Notes: generated by a model from the sequence alone, not told the origin. Positions 25,605 through 35,533 are shown, counted from the first letter of the stretch. The stretch: DNA of 64,000 nt from Tabrizicola sp. (GCF_016792905.1 NZ_JAEULP010000058.1:1-64000); one strand, 5' to 3'. Translations and numbers: made by a program.

Positions 25605-27167
25605 ATGCGCATCTGGCTGTTTCTCCTGCTCTTCTGGCCGCTGACTGCCCTTGCCGACGGGACGCAGGATTTCTACACCGGCCCCGCCAACCCCCTGAAC
25701 CTGACCCTTGCGCTGGAAGACGACGGCGCGGAAAGCGCGATCATCGGGCCGGACGGCGGCAAGCTGAAACTGAAATCCGCCGCCGGGGACAGCTTCGTCC
25801 TGACCCTTCCCGCAGGCGCGCTCCTGACCGACACCCGGATCACCGCCACCCCCATCGCCCGGACCTCCGGCCTCCCCGACGGCGCGGGCGCGATCACCGG
25901 CGTCGTCCTGAAACCCGACGGGCTGGAACTGGCGCAGACCGCCACCCTGGAAATCACCCCGAAGACCCCGGTCCCGCCGGAAAGCCGGTTGCACTGGGGC
26001 TTCTACGCCGACGGCGCCGACGCCTTCCTGCACCTTCCGGTGCAGGGGACCGACGGTATCGTGATCCCCATCGACCATTTCTCCGGCGCTGGTGTGAGCT
26101 TCGCCGACCGCGCGACCCTGCAACTCGACCGCTGGCGGCAACAGCGTGCCGAAGACCGGCTGTCAACCCGCGTGGCCGAGCTTCTGCGCGAAGCCCGTAC
26201 CGAAGCGAAGGCCACCGGCGAGGACGACACCGCCAAGGGCCGCGAGGCCGCCGCGATCCTGCAGGGCGAGGCGACCCGTCTGGTCCTCTCCGGCTGGCTG
26301 AAGCTGGCCACCAGCCCCGCCGCAGATTGTGCGACCGTCGAATCCGCCACCCGCTCGATCAACGCCATCGACAAGCAGCGCCAACTCCTCGGCGTCAGCG
26401 ACTCCGTCGCCGATGGCGAGGTGATCCGCCAGCTCTTCGACCGCTACTGGACCGTCTGCTTCCCGGAAAAGGTGCAAATCTGCCAGTCCACCGGCGACCT
26501 GCCCCAGCTTGCCGCCTTCGGCCTCGCTTACGAACGGCAGCGCCAGCTGACCGGCATCACCGTCGAGGCGACCGCCGACCCCGTCCGCTCCGTCGAGCTT
26601 CGCGCCGCGATGGAGGCTTGCGGGCGCTACAAGCTGACCGTTCAGGCCTCGGGCCAGTGGAAGGACAATGCCGGGGTCTACGGCACCACGGCCTACAAGG
26701 TCGAGGTGCCGATCCGGCTGAAATTCAGCAATCCCGACCAGCTCACCTACACGCTGGAAGGCGAAGGTCCGCCAACCGCGCAGAACGTGACCTTCGTCGA
26801 CTACGCCTGCTGGAAGCTCGACAGTTCGCATGGCGGCGCCCCGATGCTCGCCCGGCTGCAAAGCCTTGAATTCCGCGCCGACCACACGCCGCTCCGCGTC
26901 GACCTCAAGCTCCGCGCGGCCGAAGTGATGGCCGTGATCACCTGCCCCACCAACCGCTTGAAGAAGACCATCGAGAACGATGTCGCCTGGGTGGTCTGGG
27001 CCGTCGCCCACCGCAAGGACCGCGTGGGCCGCGGCTTCGGGCTGAAGACGATGAAGGCCGGGTCGCACCCGAAGATCTTCACCTATTCCTGGGACGGCAA
27101 GGGCGAGGATCAGGGCACCACCGCCAGCGACACCACCGCCCTGACGCTGGACCATATCGGCGGCTGA
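25605..27167 (+). CDS. Large exported protein of unknown function
   Basis: I do not recognise this 520-residue protein. A signal peptide (RIWLFLLLFWPLTALA) ends near residue 17. Residues 40-110 contain GPDGGKLKLKSAAGDSFVLTLPAGALLTDTRITATPI, which resembles the beta-sandwich ZU5 style found in surface proteins. A charged helical region follows (residues 170-230). The C-terminal half has paired cysteines (DCATVES, TVCFPEKVQICQS, EACGRY, YACWKL, ITCPTN), consistent with periplasmic disulfides. A CAGGAG site precedes the ATG. It ends the plus-strand run and converges with mcm. Confidence 0.7.
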   Translation: MRIWLFLLLFWPLTALADGTQDFYTGPANPLNLTLALEDDGAESAIIGPDGGKLKLKSAAGDSFVLTLPAGALLTDTRITATPIARTSGLPDGAGAITGVVLKPDGLELAQTATLEITPKTPVPPESRLHWGFYADGADAFLHLPVQGTDGIVIPIDHFSGAGVSFADRATLQLDRWRQQRAEDRLSTRVAELLREARTEAKATGEDDTAKGREAAAILQGEATRLVLSGWLKLATSPAADCATVESATRSINAIDKQRQLLGVSDSVADGEVIRQLFDRYWTVCFPEKVQICQSTGDLPQLAAFGLAYERQRQLTGITVEATADPVRSVELRAAMEACGRYKLTVQASGQWKDNAGVYGTTAYKVEVPIRLKFSNPDQLTYTLEGEGPPTAQNVTFVDYACWKLDSSHGGAPMLARLQSLEFRADHTPLRVDLKLRAAEVMAVITCPTNRLKKTIENDVAWVVWAVAHRKDRVGRGFGLKTMKAGSHPKIFTYSWDGKGEDQGTTASDTTALTLDHIGG

Positions 27168-27192
27168 CGGCACTGACGACGGCGCGGGCAGA

Positions 27193-27266
27193 GGTTAAGA
27201 AGTGGTGAATGCCCGCGCCCAAGCCCTTGATTTCCTTGGGCCCAAAAATCTGTCCACCGTGGACAG
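27193..27266 (-). repeat. Convergent-end repeat, copy A
   Basis: About 74 nt between the converging exported-protein gene and mcm. Read from mcm it starts directly after the stop with TGTCCAC-G-GTGGACA, then GATTTTT, a hairpin (stem CCCAAG/CTTGGG around the conserved TTGATTT loop on the other strand), and ends at a TTAA-N7-TGAA box. Copies B and C are at 44516-44590 and 57416-57488. Confidence 0.75.
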
Positions 27267-29393
27267 CTACCCCCTCGCCACCCGGATCAGGTCCAGGATT
27301 TCCTTCGCCGCCGCCGGAATGTTGGTCCCCGGCCCGAAGATCGCCTTCACCCCCGCCCCTTTCAGGAACTCATAGTCCTGCTGCGGGATCACCCCGCCGC
27401 AGATCACCAGGATATCCCCCGCCCCCCGCTCCTTCAGCACCTCGATCAGCTTCGGGGCCAGCGTCTTGTGCCCGGCAGCCTGGCTGGAAATCCCGATCAC
27501 ATGCACATCATTGTCGATCGCATCCTGCGCGGCCTCTTCCGGAGTCTGGAACAGCGGCCCCACATCCACATCGAACCCGATGTCGGCAAAGGCGGTGGCG
27601 ATCACCTTCGCCCCCCGGTCATGCCCGTCCTGCCCCATCTTGACGACCAGCATCCGCGGCCGCCGCCCCTCTGCCTCGGCAAAGGTCTCCACATCCCGCT
27701 GGATCTGCTGGAACCCCGCGTCGCCCTCATAGGCCGCGCCGTAGACCCCGGCGAGCGTCTTCACCTCGGCCCGATGCCGCCCGAACACCTTTTCCATGGC
27801 CATCGAAATCTCCCCGACCGAGGCCCGTGCCCGGGCTGCCTCCACCGCCGCTTCCAGAAGGTTGCCGCCCTCGCCCGCCCGCCGGGTCAGCTCCGCCAGC
27901 GCCGCCTCGCAGCGCGCCTCGTCCCGGGTCGCCCGCACCGTCTTCAGCCGGGCGACCTGCGCCTCGCGCACCGAGATGTTGTCGATGTCCCGGATGTCGA
28001 TCAGGTCTTCCTGATCCTTGCGGTACTTGTTGACCCCGACGATCACCTCCTCGCCCCGGTCGATCATCGCCTGCCGCCGCGCCGCACTTTCCTCGATCCG
28101 CAGCTTCGGCATCCCCGAGGCCACCGCCTTGGTCATGCCCCCCATCGCCTCCACTTCCTCGATCAGCTTCCAGGCTTCCTCGGCCAGCTCAGCGGTCAGG
28201 CTCTCCACATAATAGGACCCGGCCAGGGGATCGACGACATGGGTGATCCCGGTCTCCTCCTGCAGCACCAGCTGGGTATTCCGCGCTATCCGTGCCGCGA
28301 ATTCGGTCGGCAAGGCAATCGCTTCGTCCAGCGCGTTGGTGTGCAGGCTCTGCGTCCCCCCCAGCACCGCCGCCATCGCCTCATAGGCCGTGCGGATGAC
28401 GTTGTTGTAGGGGTCCTGCTCCTGCAACGAAACGCCCGAGGTCTGGCAATGCGTCCGCAGCATCAGGGAGGACGCCTTCTTCGCCCCGAACCCGCTCATG
28501 ATCCGGTGCCACAGCATCCGCGCGGCGCGCAGCTTCGCGACCTCCATGAAGAAATTCATCCCGATGGCGAAGAAGAACGACAGCCGCCCAGCGAAGTCGT
28601 CGACGTCCATCCCCCGCGCAATCGCGGCCTGCACATATTCCTTGCCGTCGGCCAGCGTGAACGCCAGTTCCTGCACCAGGTTCGCCCCGGCCTCCTGCAT
28701 GTGGTAGCCCGAGATCGAGATCGAGTTGAACTTCGGCATCTCGGCAGAGGTGTATTCGATGATGTCCGCGATGATCCGCATCGAAGGCTCGGGCGGATAG
28801 ATATAGGTGTTCCGCACCATGAATTCCTTCAGGATGTCGTTCTGGATCGTCCCCGACAGGTCGGCGCGAGCGACCCCCTGCTCCTCCCCCGCCACGATGA
28901 ACGACGCGAGGATCGGGATCACTGCCCCGTTCATCGTCATCGACACGCTGATCTTTTCCAGCGGGATGCCATCGAACAGCACCTTCATGTCCTCGACCGA
29001 GTCGATGGCCACCCCGGCCTTGCCCACATCCCCCACCACGCGCGGATGATCCGAGTCATAGCCCCGGTGCGTCGCCAGGTCGAAGGCGACCGACACCCCC
29101 TGCTGCCCGCCCGCCAAGGCCTTGCGGTAAAAGGCATTCGACTCCTCGGCGGTCGAGAACCCCGCGTACTGCCGAATCGTCCAGGGCCGCCCGGCATACA
29201 TCGTCGCCCGCACCCCCCGGGTGAACGGCGCCACCCCCGGCAACTCGCCCATCTGCGGCAGGCCTTGCACATCCGCCGCCGTGTAGAGCGGCTTGACGGT
29301 GATCCCCTCCAGCGTCTGCCAGTTCAGGCTCTCCGGGCCCCTGCCCTTCAACTCTTTCGAGGCCAGCGCCTCCCATGCCTTCAGGTCCGTCAT
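27267..29393 (-). CDS. mcm: Methylmalonyl-CoA mutase
   Basis: This cobalamin enzyme converts (R)-methylmalonyl-CoA to succinyl-CoA, completing propionyl-CoA assimilation. The 708 residues contain the catalytic TIM barrel ([51 protein letters not shown]; later [18 protein letters not shown]) and a C-terminal B12-binding domain with the DxHxxG motif in [28 protein letters not shown] near residue 590. It is a single-chain enzyme. The ATG at 29393 with a GGAGAG site is preferred over one eight codons upstream. pccA lies further up the same strand, separated by the opposing DUF4174 gene. Confidence 0.96.
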   Translation of the reverse strand: MTDLKAWEALASKELKGRGPESLNWQTLEGITVKPLYTAADVQGLPQMGELPGVAPFTRGVRATMYAGRPWTIRQYAGFSTAEESNAFYRKALAGGQQGVSVAFDLATHRGYDSDHPRVVGDVGKAGVAIDSVEDMKVLFDGIPLEKISVSMTMNGAVIPILASFIVAGEEQGVARADLSGTIQNDILKEFMVRNTYIYPPEPSMRIIADIIEYTSAEMPKFNSISISGYHMQEAGANLVQELAFTLADGKEYVQAAIARGMDVDDFAGRLSFFFAIGMNFFMEVAKLRAARMLWHRIMSGFGAKKASSLMLRTHCQTSGVSLQEQDPYNNVIRTAYEAMAAVLGGTQSLHTNALDEAIALPTEFAARIARNTQLVLQEETGITHVVDPLAGSYYVESLTAELAEEAWKLIEEVEAMGGMTKAVASGMPKLRIEESAARRQAMIDRGEEVIVGVNKYRKDQEDLIDIRDIDNISVREAQVARLKTVRATRDEARCEAALAELTRRAGEGGNLLEAAVEAARARASVGEISMAMEKVFGRHRAEVKTLAGVYGAAYEGDAGFQQIQRDVETFAEAEGRRPRMLVVKMGQDGHDRGAKVIATAFADIGFDVDVGPLFQTPEEAAQDAIDNDVHVIGISSQAAGHKTLAPKLIEVLKERGAGDILVICGGVIPQQDYEFLKGAGVKAIFGPGTNIPAAAKEILDLIRVARG

Positions 29394-29459
29394 CGCTCTC
29401 TCCATCCCGCGCTCCACAGCGCGCTTGGGCTTTTGCCAAAGGCCCCCTATATCAAGGCC

Positions 29460-29921
29460 ATGCAGCGTCTCGCCCGTCGTCCGTTCCTTGCCGTCCTGGC
29501 CCTGGCCCTTCCGGCGCTACTCTCCCATCCGGCCCGGGCCGAAGAGGTCATCGCATTCTCTCCGGTCGACGCTGCCGATGTGGTCGAAGCCGATCTTCTC
29601 TACACCCTGCGCCCGGTCATCGTGTTCGCCGACAGCCCCAACGATCCGGCCTTCATTCGCCAGCTGGAGCTTCTGTCGCGCTATCATGCCGACCTCGCGG
29701 CGCGGGATGTGATCCTGATCCTTGACACCGACCCCGCGAACCCTTCGGCCTTGCGCAAGAAACTGCGCCCGCGCGGGTTCTCACTGGTGCTGATGGACAA
29801 GGATTGGAAACCTTCGATCCGCAAACCCCTGCCCTGGGACGGGCGCGAGATCATCAACTCCATCGACAAGATGCCTATCGCGCGCACCGAGGCACTGGAG
29901 AAGAATCCGGCGGGGCGGTAA
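29460..29921 (+). CDS. DUF4174-domain exported protein
   Basis: A 153-residue protein with a signal peptide (residues 1-27, ending ARAEE) followed by a thioredoxin-like DUF4174 domain: [90 protein letters not shown]. There is no CxxC, so it is not a disulfide oxidoreductase. Its role is unknown. It faces away from mcm across only 66 bp and converges with pccA, so it interrupts the propionate genes on the opposite strand. Confidence 0.8.
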   Translation: MQRLARRPFLAVLALALPALLSHPARAEEVIAFSPVDAADVVEADLLYTLRPVIVFADSPNDPAFIRQLELLSRYHADLAARDVILILDTDPANPSALRKKLRPRGFSLVLMDKDWKPSIRKPLPWDGREIINSIDKMPIARTEALEKNPAGR

Positions 29922-29925
29922 GGCA

Positions 29926-29991
29926 CCGGAATTTCTGAAAATTCCGGATCGGAGCCTTCAAAGGCTCCGATGCGATTTCTTTGAAGAAATC
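29926..29991. terminator. Composite TTCGAA-type triple hairpin between DUF4174 and pccA
   Basis: Three consecutive perfect hairpins: 29926-29947 (CCGGAATTT/AAATTCCGG), 29951-29968 (GGAGCCTT/AAGGCTCC) and 29974-29991 (GATTTCTT/AAGAAATC). The same three-hairpin order recurs at 57522-58354, where an IS splits the first one. It sits between two converging genes and may end both transcripts. Confidence 0.65.
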
Positions 29992-30015
29992 GCCCCCGCG
30001 CCGGGCGCTGTGCCA

Positions 30016-32019
30016 TCACTCGAACTCCATGATCACATCGTCGACCTTCAGGCTCGCCCCGGCGGCCGCCTTGATCTTCTTGACCACGCCCTTGCGCTCG
30101 GCCTTCAGGATGTTCTCCATCTTCATCGCCTCGACGGTCGCCAGCGCCTGCCCCTCCTGGACCTCCTGCCCCTCCTCGACCGCGATCTTCACGATCAGGC
30201 CCGGCATCGGGCAGAGAAGATACTTCGAGGTATCCGGCGGGGCCTTCTCCAGCATCAGCCCGGCCAGGGCCTTCTGCCGCGGGGTCTGGACATGCACCTT
30301 CAGGTCGGCACCCCGCAGCCGCATGCGGAAGCCCATCGGCACCTTGCCCACCTTGATCACCAGCGGCTCGCCACCCACGGTCAGGCGGGCCAGAGGCTGC
30401 CCCGGCGTCCAGTCCGAAGTTACCCGCAGGTCGGTGCCGTCCTCGAAGGCGACCGTTGACCCGTCATGGTCGGCCCGGATTGTGACCGGAAAGCTCTCGC
30501 CTTGCAGCGTCACCACCCAGTCGTCGCCCACCCGGCGGGTGTGGTTGTCCATCGTGCCGGAAATCCGCGTCCGCCGGATTTCCGCCACCCGGTTCATCGC
30601 CGCCGCCGCCGCCACCACTCGCCGCAACAGCGAAGCGTCGAGCGTGGCCCCGGTGAAACCGCCCTCGTATTCCTCGGCGATGAAGGCCGTGGTGATGTTG
30701 CCGCTGGTGAACCTCGGATGGTCCATCACGGCGGAACAGAACGGCAGGTTGTGGCCGATCCCCTCGACCTCGAACGTATCCAGCGCCAGCCGCATCTCCT
30801 CGATCGCATCCGCCCGCGTCGCACCCCAGGTGCACAGCTTGGCGATCATCGGGTCGTAGAACATGCTGATCTCGCCGCCCTCGTAGACGCCGGTATCGTT
30901 GCGCACGATGCCGCCGCGGTCGGTCTTGCCCTCGACCGGCGGCCGGTAGCGCGTGAGGCGACCGATGGAGGGCAGGAAGTTGCGGTAGGGGTCTTCCGCG
31001 TACAGACGGCTTTCCATCGCCCAGCCGTGGATCTTCAGGTCCTTCTGCGCGAAGGGCAAGGGCTGGCCATCGGCCACGCGGATCATCTGTTCCACCAGGT
31101 CGACCCCGGTGATCAGCTCCGTCACCGGATGCTCCACCTGCAAACGGGTATTCATTTCAAGGAAGTAGAAGTTGCGGTTGCCATCGACGATGAACTCCAC
31201 CGTCCCCGCCGAAGTATAGCCCACGGCCTTCGCCAAGGCGCAGGCCTGCTCGCCCATCGCCTTGCGCGTCGCCTCGTCCAGGAAGGGCGACGGGGCCTCT
31301 TCGATCACTTTCTGGTTCCGCCGCTGGATCGAGCATTCCCGCTCATGCAGGTAGACACAGTTGCCATGCTTGTCGGCCAGCACCTGGATCTCGATGTGCC
31401 GCGGCTGGGTCACGAACTTCTCGATGAAGATCCGGTCGTCGCCGAAACTTGCGGCGGCCTCGTTCTTCGAGGACTGGAACCCCTCCGCCGCCTCGGCGTC
31501 GTTCCAGGCGATGCGCATCCCCTTGCCGCCGCCGCCCGCGCTGGCCTTGATCATCACCGGATAGCCGATCTTCTGGCTGATCCTCACCGCCTCGTCCGCA
31601 TCCGCGATCAGACCCATGTAGCCCGGCACGGTCGACACCCCGGCCTCCATCGCGATCTTCTTAGAGGTGATCTTGTCGCCCATCGCCTCAATGGCCGGGC
31701 TGGGCGGCCCGACGAACACCACCCCCGCCGCCTCCAGAGCCGCAGCGAAGTTGCGGTTCTCCGACAGGAAGCCATAGCCCGGATGCACGGCCTGCGCGCC
31801 CGTCGCCTTGATCGCCGCCATGATCCGGTCGATCACGATATAGCTCTGCGCGGCCGGAGGCGGGCCGATATGCACCGCCTCGTCCGCCATCTTCACATGC
31901 AGTGCATTGCGGTCGGCGTCGGAATAGACCGCCACCGTCTTGATCCCCATCCTGCGCGCGGTCTTGATCACGCGGCAGGCGATCTCGCCCCGGTTGGCGA
32001 TCAGGATCTTGTCAAACAT
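30016..32019 (-). CDS. pccA: Propionyl-CoA (acyl-CoA) carboxylase, biotin-carrying alpha subunit
   Basis: The alpha subunit carboxylates biotin with ATP and bicarbonate for PccB. The 667 residues show an N-terminal biotin carboxylase (FDKILIANRGEIACRVIKTARRMG; ATP-grasp loop KASAGGGGKGMRI near residue 160; FLEMNTRLQVEHPVTE), a linker BT domain, and a C-terminal biotinyl domain with VEAMKMEN, where Lys633, 35 residues from the end, is the biotin site. It is part of a minus-strand pcc cluster with pccB about 2 kb upstream, separated by small lipoprotein and hypothetical genes. BioMNY at 50.7 kb could supply biotin. Confidence 0.96.
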   Translation of the reverse strand: MFDKILIANRGEIACRVIKTARRMGIKTVAVYSDADRNALHVKMADEAVHIGPPPAAQSYIVIDRIMAAIKATGAQAVHPGYGFLSENRNFAAALEAAGVVFVGPPSPAIEAMGDKITSKKIAMEAGVSTVPGYMGLIADADEAVRISQKIGYPVMIKASAGGGGKGMRIAWNDAEAAEGFQSSKNEAAASFGDDRIFIEKFVTQPRHIEIQVLADKHGNCVYLHERECSIQRRNQKVIEEAPSPFLDEATRKAMGEQACALAKAVGYTSAGTVEFIVDGNRNFYFLEMNTRLQVEHPVTELITGVDLVEQMIRVADGQPLPFAQKDLKIHGWAMESRLYAEDPYRNFLPSIGRLTRYRPPVEGKTDRGGIVRNDTGVYEGGEISMFYDPMIAKLCTWGATRADAIEEMRLALDTFEVEGIGHNLPFCSAVMDHPRFTSGNITTAFIAEEYEGGFTGATLDASLLRRVVAAAAAMNRVAEIRRTRISGTMDNHTRRVGDDWVVTLQGESFPVTIRADHDGSTVAFEDGTDLRVTSDWTPGQPLARLTVGGEPLVIKVGKVPMGFRMRLRGADLKVHVQTPRQKALAGLMLEKAPPDTSKYLLCPMPGLIVKIAVEEGQEVQEGQALATVEAMKMENILKAERKGVVKKIKAAAGASLKVDDVIMEFE

Positions 32020-32041
32020 CGGCTTCCCCCATCAGGCGCAA

Positions 32042-32080
32042 AGAAAAAGGACCACCCTGGCGCCCGGCCCGGGTGGTCCT
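32042..32080 (-). terminator. Intrinsic terminator after the small lipoprotein, before pccA
   Basis: On the minus strand, AGGACCACCC (32080-32071) pairs exactly with GGGTGGTCCT (32057-32048) and is followed by TTTTTCTTT, a proper U tract. It lies between the lipoprotein stop (32127) and the pccA start (32019), so pccA should have its own promoter or depend on partial read-through. Confidence 0.8.
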
Positions 32081-32126
32081 TGAACGTGGTATGGCCCGCC
32101 CGCAGGCGGCCCGGTCAGCTAGCGGT

Positions 32127-32345
32127 TCAGTAGCCCGAGTTGCAGGGCGGCAGGCCAACTTCGATGCCGCAGGTCGCGACACCGGCAAGGCCGCCGATGA
32201 CGGCCCCGGTAAGCATGTTGCTGTCGGTCGCGTCGGCAACCAGCGCACCGGCAGCCGCGCCCGCCACGCCGCGCGACGTGGGGTCCTGCAGGCAACCGGC
32301 GAGCGGCATGGACAGAAGGAAGAAGACGACAAGGGACTTGCGCAT
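32127..32345 (-). CDS. Small glycine-zipper-like lipoprotein
   Basis: A 72-residue lipoprotein: signal MRKSLVVFFLLSMPLAGC with the lipobox LAGC (Cys18), then a glycine/alanine-rich stretch (GVAGAAAGALVADATDSNMLTGAVIGGLAGVATC) typical of glycine-zipper envelope proteins. It is probably attached to a membrane by lipid and helix. A strong intrinsic terminator follows. It lies within the pcc cluster, but nothing shows a direct role in propionate metabolism. Confidence 0.78.
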   Translation of the reverse strand: MRKSLVVFFLLSMPLAGCLQDPTSRGVAGAAAGALVADATDSNMLTGAVIGGLAGVATCGIEVGLPPCNSGY

Positions 32346-32661
32346 GGGGGACTGCCTCGTAGGGTTGTTGTTATTGACCCGGAGTCTACCGCAACGTCCC
32401 GGATTTCAAAGCAATATCTCGCTCCGCTCACGCGATCGGCACCCCGCCGCCGACCCGGAAGGGTCGGTCCGGCCTGGGACGGGCCGGACCGCAGGGAAGG
32501 GGAAGGGTAACAACGTTGAGTGTGCGGGTCACGGCTTGGCTGCCGTTGATCCACAAGGAAACAATGGCGCGCCCCAGACACCATTGCAAACGCCACAAGA
32601 ACGCCGATCCGGGCTTGGGCAAAACCATGCCAAAACGACCTGAGGCTCGGCGAATTCATGC
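32346..32661. other. 316-bp intergenic region, no gene found
   Basis: No reading frame here looks coding. It contains one perfect 9-bp hairpin (GGTCCGGCC at 32466-32474 with GGCCGGACC at 32482-32490) and probably the promoter of the downstream lipoprotein near 32346-32420, where the sequence is less GC-rich. I see no RNA gene. Confidence 0.5.
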
Positions 32662-33057
32662 CTAGTCCTCCTCCCCGTCCCAGTCATCGGCCAGCGCATC
32701 GGGGGCGTCGGGCGCGAAAACCTGCGGGAAAGCCGCCTCGGCACGCTTCACGTCGATCCGGAGAAGCGCCTCATAGGAGCAGGGATCGAACGGGTCTTCC
32801 GCTGCAACCACCTCGCGCCCGAAGAGCCAGGAGAGCCGCCCGGCATCGAGGTTGCCGCGCTCGAACGGCTCTTCCCCGAAATACTGCCAGAGTGCTGCCA
32901 TGAAGGCGGCATCGGCAGCGCGATCCATCTGCTTCCGGTCCTTGAACCGCTCGCGCCGGATCAGTTTCGTCGCGCCTTCCTTCACGTTGGCACGGCGGAT
33001 GGTGAACTGGAAATCGGTCCTCGGCATCCGGCCCGGGAAGCCACGGTGCTTCAGCAT
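32662..33057 (-). CDS. Hypothetical acidic protein in the pcc cluster
   Basis: A 131-residue soluble protein that I do not recognise. It starts LKHRGFPGRMPRTDFQFTIRRANVKEGATKLIRRERF, is basic in the first third and strongly acidic at the end (PDAPDALADDWDGEED). A central segment, ALWQYFGEEPFERGNLDAGRLSWLFGREV, has the look of a helical domain. A start ten codons later (MPRTDF) is possible; the first ATG has an AGGAG site at suitable spacing. It lies between pccB and pccA. Coding is supported by length, codon bias and position. Confidence 0.6.
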   Translation of the reverse strand: MLKHRGFPGRMPRTDFQFTIRRANVKEGATKLIRRERFKDRKQMDRAADAAFMAALWQYFGEEPFERGNLDAGRLSWLFGREVVAAEDPFDPCSYEALLRIDVKRAEAAFPQVFAPDAPDALADDWDGEED

Positions 33058-33202
33058 CTCGTCTGTCTCCTGTCATTGCTGTGGACAGGACGGATAGACG
33101 AAACCTGCGGCACGGCCCAGACGAACCGATGCGAATTGCCTGCTATGTCAGGGAGAAATGGCCTTCGAACCGCGTCTGCTTGCAGGAGGCCAAGGCTTGG
33201 CG

Positions 33203-33233
33203 CGGGCCCGCCCGGCTGATGCCGGCAGGCCCG
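33203..33233 (-). terminator. GC-rich hairpin after the 42-residue lipoprotein
   Basis: Nested arms CGGGCC/GGCCCG and CCGGC/GCCGG form a strong stem about 11 nt beyond the lipoprotein stop on the minus strand. No T tract follows. Confidence 0.45.
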
Positions 33234-33243
33234 CTCCGCAAGA

Positions 33244-33372
33244 TTACTTGTACTTGCCGGTTTCCACGACTTCCGGGGTGACCGGCTCGGGGGCCACAAC
33301 TTCTTTCTTGGCACAAGCGGCAAGAGCTGCGACCGCAGCCAGAACCAGAACGAGACGTGCGCTCTTCGACAT
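33244..33372 (-). CDS. 42-residue lipoprotein
   Basis: A very short gene: the translated product begins MSKSARLVLVLAAVAALAAC, with a lipobox (LAAC, Cys20) directly after the hydrophobic signal, then KKEVVAPEPVTPEVVETGKYK. After signal removal only 23 residues remain, rich in Val, Pro and Glu. A GGATGGAG site precedes the ATG and a GC hairpin follows the stop. It is the second of three lipoprotein genes between pccB and pccA. Confidence 0.72.
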   Translation of the reverse strand: MSKSARLVLVLAAVAALAACAKKEVVAPEPVTPEVVETGKYK

Positions 33373-33583
33373 CCTCTACTCCATCCTTCTTGGGGTGCTT
33401 CGGACCCCGCAAGGGTATCCGGCACCTGTTCGCTGTTTAAGGCCGATTTGGCCCGGCCTGTGCCGACCTTATCCGAAAGCGTCCCGGATTGGTATGACGG
33501 CCCGACCAAGTTCCCGACCTGTGGCGTTCCTACATCAGCCCTTTGCGCATGGCCAGCAGGAAAAACAACATTCTGTGCCTGCA

Positions 33584-33997
33584 TCAGAAAACCTCCCAGA
33601 CGCAGGCGCCGTTTTCCGGACGATAGGATTCGAAGAACTGGACCACATCCGGCGAAGCTTCGCCAAAGGGCACGACCTCGCTGGCAAAGGAGATGACGAT
33701 CTGCTGCGGCGCGGGCACCATTCCGTCAATCCGCTTGACGGCGAAACTGTCGCAGAGCACCTGCATGTCGGCCGATGCGGCCTCGGCGTCATCCGGCGAA
33801 AGGCCCGGCGCAAGGAACCGGAACCGGGCCGTTGCCCCGGCAGGCCCAGGCGCGTTGGTCACGATGTCGATCAGCGACAGCGCGCGCCCCGAGGGCACCT
33901 CGACCACCTCCCCCGCCGGGGGGTCTTCCTGGCAGGCGGCAACCAGCGCCAGGGCGCCAAGCCAGACCGGAATGCGAAAGGGAGAGATGCGGCGCAT
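33584..33997 (-). CDS. DUF6497-type lipoprotein
   Basis: A 137-residue protein with a signal and lipobox-like VAAC (Cys22), followed by a compact domain: GEVVEVPSGRALSLIDIVTNAPGPAGATARFRFLAPGLSPDDAEAASADMQVLCDSFAVKRI, and ending FESYRPENGACVWEVF. Two cysteines could pair. It fits a Rhodobacteraceae-typical family I recall as DUF6497, of unknown function. The ATG is 3 bases after the pccB stop, so it is almost certainly co-transcribed and perhaps coupled with pccB. Confidence 0.7.
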   Translation of the reverse strand: MRRISPFRIPVWLGALALVAACQEDPPAGEVVEVPSGRALSLIDIVTNAPGPAGATARFRFLAPGLSPDDAEAASADMQVLCDSFAVKRIDGMVPAPQQIVISFASEVVPFGEASPDVVQFFESYRPENGACVWEVF

Positions 33998-34000
33998 GGC

Positions 34001-35533
34001 TCAGAGCGGAATGTTGTCGTGCTTCTTCCAGGGGTTCGACAGCTTCTTGCCGCGCAGGGCCGCGAAGGCCCGCGCGACCCGGCGGCGCGTCGAATGCGGC
34101 ATGATCACCTCGTCGATGAAACCCTTCTCGGCCGCCACGAACGGGTTGGCGAAGCGGTCCTCGTAATCCTTCACCCGCCCGGCGATCCGGTCGCGGTCGG
34201 CCAGCTCCGACCGATACAGGATTTCGACCGCGCCTTTCGCCCCCATCACCGCGATTTCCGCCGTAGGCCAGGCATAGTTGAAATCGCCGCGCAGGTGCTT
34301 GGACGCCATCACGTCATAGGCCCCGCCATAGGCTTTCCTCGTGATCACCGTGACCTTGGGCACCGTCGCCTCGCCATAGGCGAACAGCAGCTTCGCGCCG
34401 TGCTTGATGACACCGCCATATTCCTGCGACGTCCCCGGCAGGAAGCCCGGCACGTCGACGAAGGTCAGGATCGGGATCTCGAAGGCGTCGCAGAACCGCA
34501 CGAAACGGGCGGCCTTGCGGCTGGCGTCGATGTCGAGGCACCCGGCCAGCACCATCGGCTGGTTCGCAACCACGCCGACCGACTGGCCCTCGATCCGGAT
34601 GAAGCCGGTGATGATGTTGCCCGCGAAATCGCGCTGGATTTCGAAGAAGTCGCCCTCGTCCCCGATCTTCTGGATCAGCTCCTTCATGTCGTAGGGCTGG
34701 TTCGGGTTGTCGGGGATCAGCGTGTCGAGGCTCGGCTCCAGCCGGTCGGGCGCGTCGAAGAACGGCCGGACCGGCGCCTTTTCGCGGTTCGACTTCGGCA
34801 GGAAGTCGATCAGCCGCCGGGTTTCGGCCAGCGCCTCCACGTCGTTCTCATAGGCCCCGTCCGCGACCGAGGACTTGCGGGTGTGGGTCGAGGCCCCGCC
34901 CAGCTCCTCTGCCGTGACCTGTTCGTTCGTCACCGTCTTCACCACGTCGGGGCCGGTCACGAACATGTAGGAGGTGTCCTTCACCATGAAGATGAAGTCG
35001 GTCATCGCCGGGGAATAGACCGCCCCCCCCGCGCAGGGACCCATGATCAGGCTGATCTGGGGGACGACGCCCGAGGCCATGATGTTGCGCTGGAACACCT
35101 CGGCATAGCCGGCAAGCGAGGCCACGCCCTCCTGAATCCGCGCGCCGCCCGAGTCATTGATCCCGATCACCGGCGCGCCGTTTTGCAAGGCCATGTCCAT
35201 GATCTTGCAGATTTTCTGCGCATGGGTTTCCGACAGCGACCCGCCGAACACCGTGAAATCCTGGCTGAAGACATAGACCATGCGGCCGTTGACCGTGCCC
35301 CAGCCGGTGACGACGCCATCCCCCGCCGGTCGGTCCTTCTCCATCCCGAAATCGGTGCAGCGGTGCGCGACGAACATGTCGAACTCCTCGAACGACCCCT
35401 CGTCCAGGAGAAGCTCGATCCGCTCCCGCGCCGTCAGCTTGCCTTTGGAATGCTGCGCCTCGCCCCGCCGCTCGCCGCCCCCCGAGCGGGCCGCGCCGCG
35501 ACGTGCCTCAAGCTCTTCGAGAATGTCCTTCAT
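34001..35533 (-). CDS. pccB: Propionyl-CoA (acyl-CoA) carboxylase, carboxyltransferase beta subunit
   Basis: PccB transfers the carboxyl from biotin on PccA to propionyl-CoA, giving methylmalonyl-CoA. The 510 residues match the family from [12 protein letters not shown] through the crotonase-like N and C halves: [55 protein letters not shown], and the C-terminal [52 protein letters not shown]. The 179 bp to the divergent DUF486 gene contain TTTGCAAA-type PccR sites, so propionate-responsive control is likely. Confidence 0.96.
   Translation of the reverse strand: MKDILEELEARRGAARSGGGERRGEAQHSKGKLTARERIELLLDEGSFEEFDMFVAHRCTDFGMEKDRPAGDGVVTGWGTVNGRMVYVFSQDFTVFGGSLSETHAQKICKIMDMALQNGAPVIGINDSGGARIQEGVASLAGYAEVFQRNIMASGVVPQISLIMGPCAGGAVYSPAMTDFIFMVKDTSYMFVTGPDVVKTVTNEQVTAEELGGASTHTRKSSVADGAYENDVEALAETRRLIDFLPKSNREKAPVRPFFDAPDRLEPSLDTLIPDNPNQPYDMKELIQKIGDEGDFFEIQRDFAGNIITGFIRIEGQSVGVVANQPMVLAGCLDIDASRKAARFVRFCDAFEIPILTFVDVPGFLPGTSQEYGGVIKHGAKLLFAYGEATVPKVTVITRKAYGGAYDVMASKHLRGDFNYAWPTAEIAVMGAKGAVEILYRSELADRDRIAGRVKDYEDRFANPFVAAEKGFIDEVIMPHSTRRRVARAFAALRGKKLSNPWKKHDNIPL

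Noticed and set aside
27468..29459. Plus-strand open frame antisense to mcm joined to the DUF4174 gene
   Set aside because: Only the part from 29460 has a signal peptide and a domain; the rest is a shadow of the mutase gene.
33051..33584. 177-codon minus-strand frame between pccB-side genes
   Set aside because: It overlaps the 42-residue lipoprotein in another frame and has no recognisable domain or codon bias.
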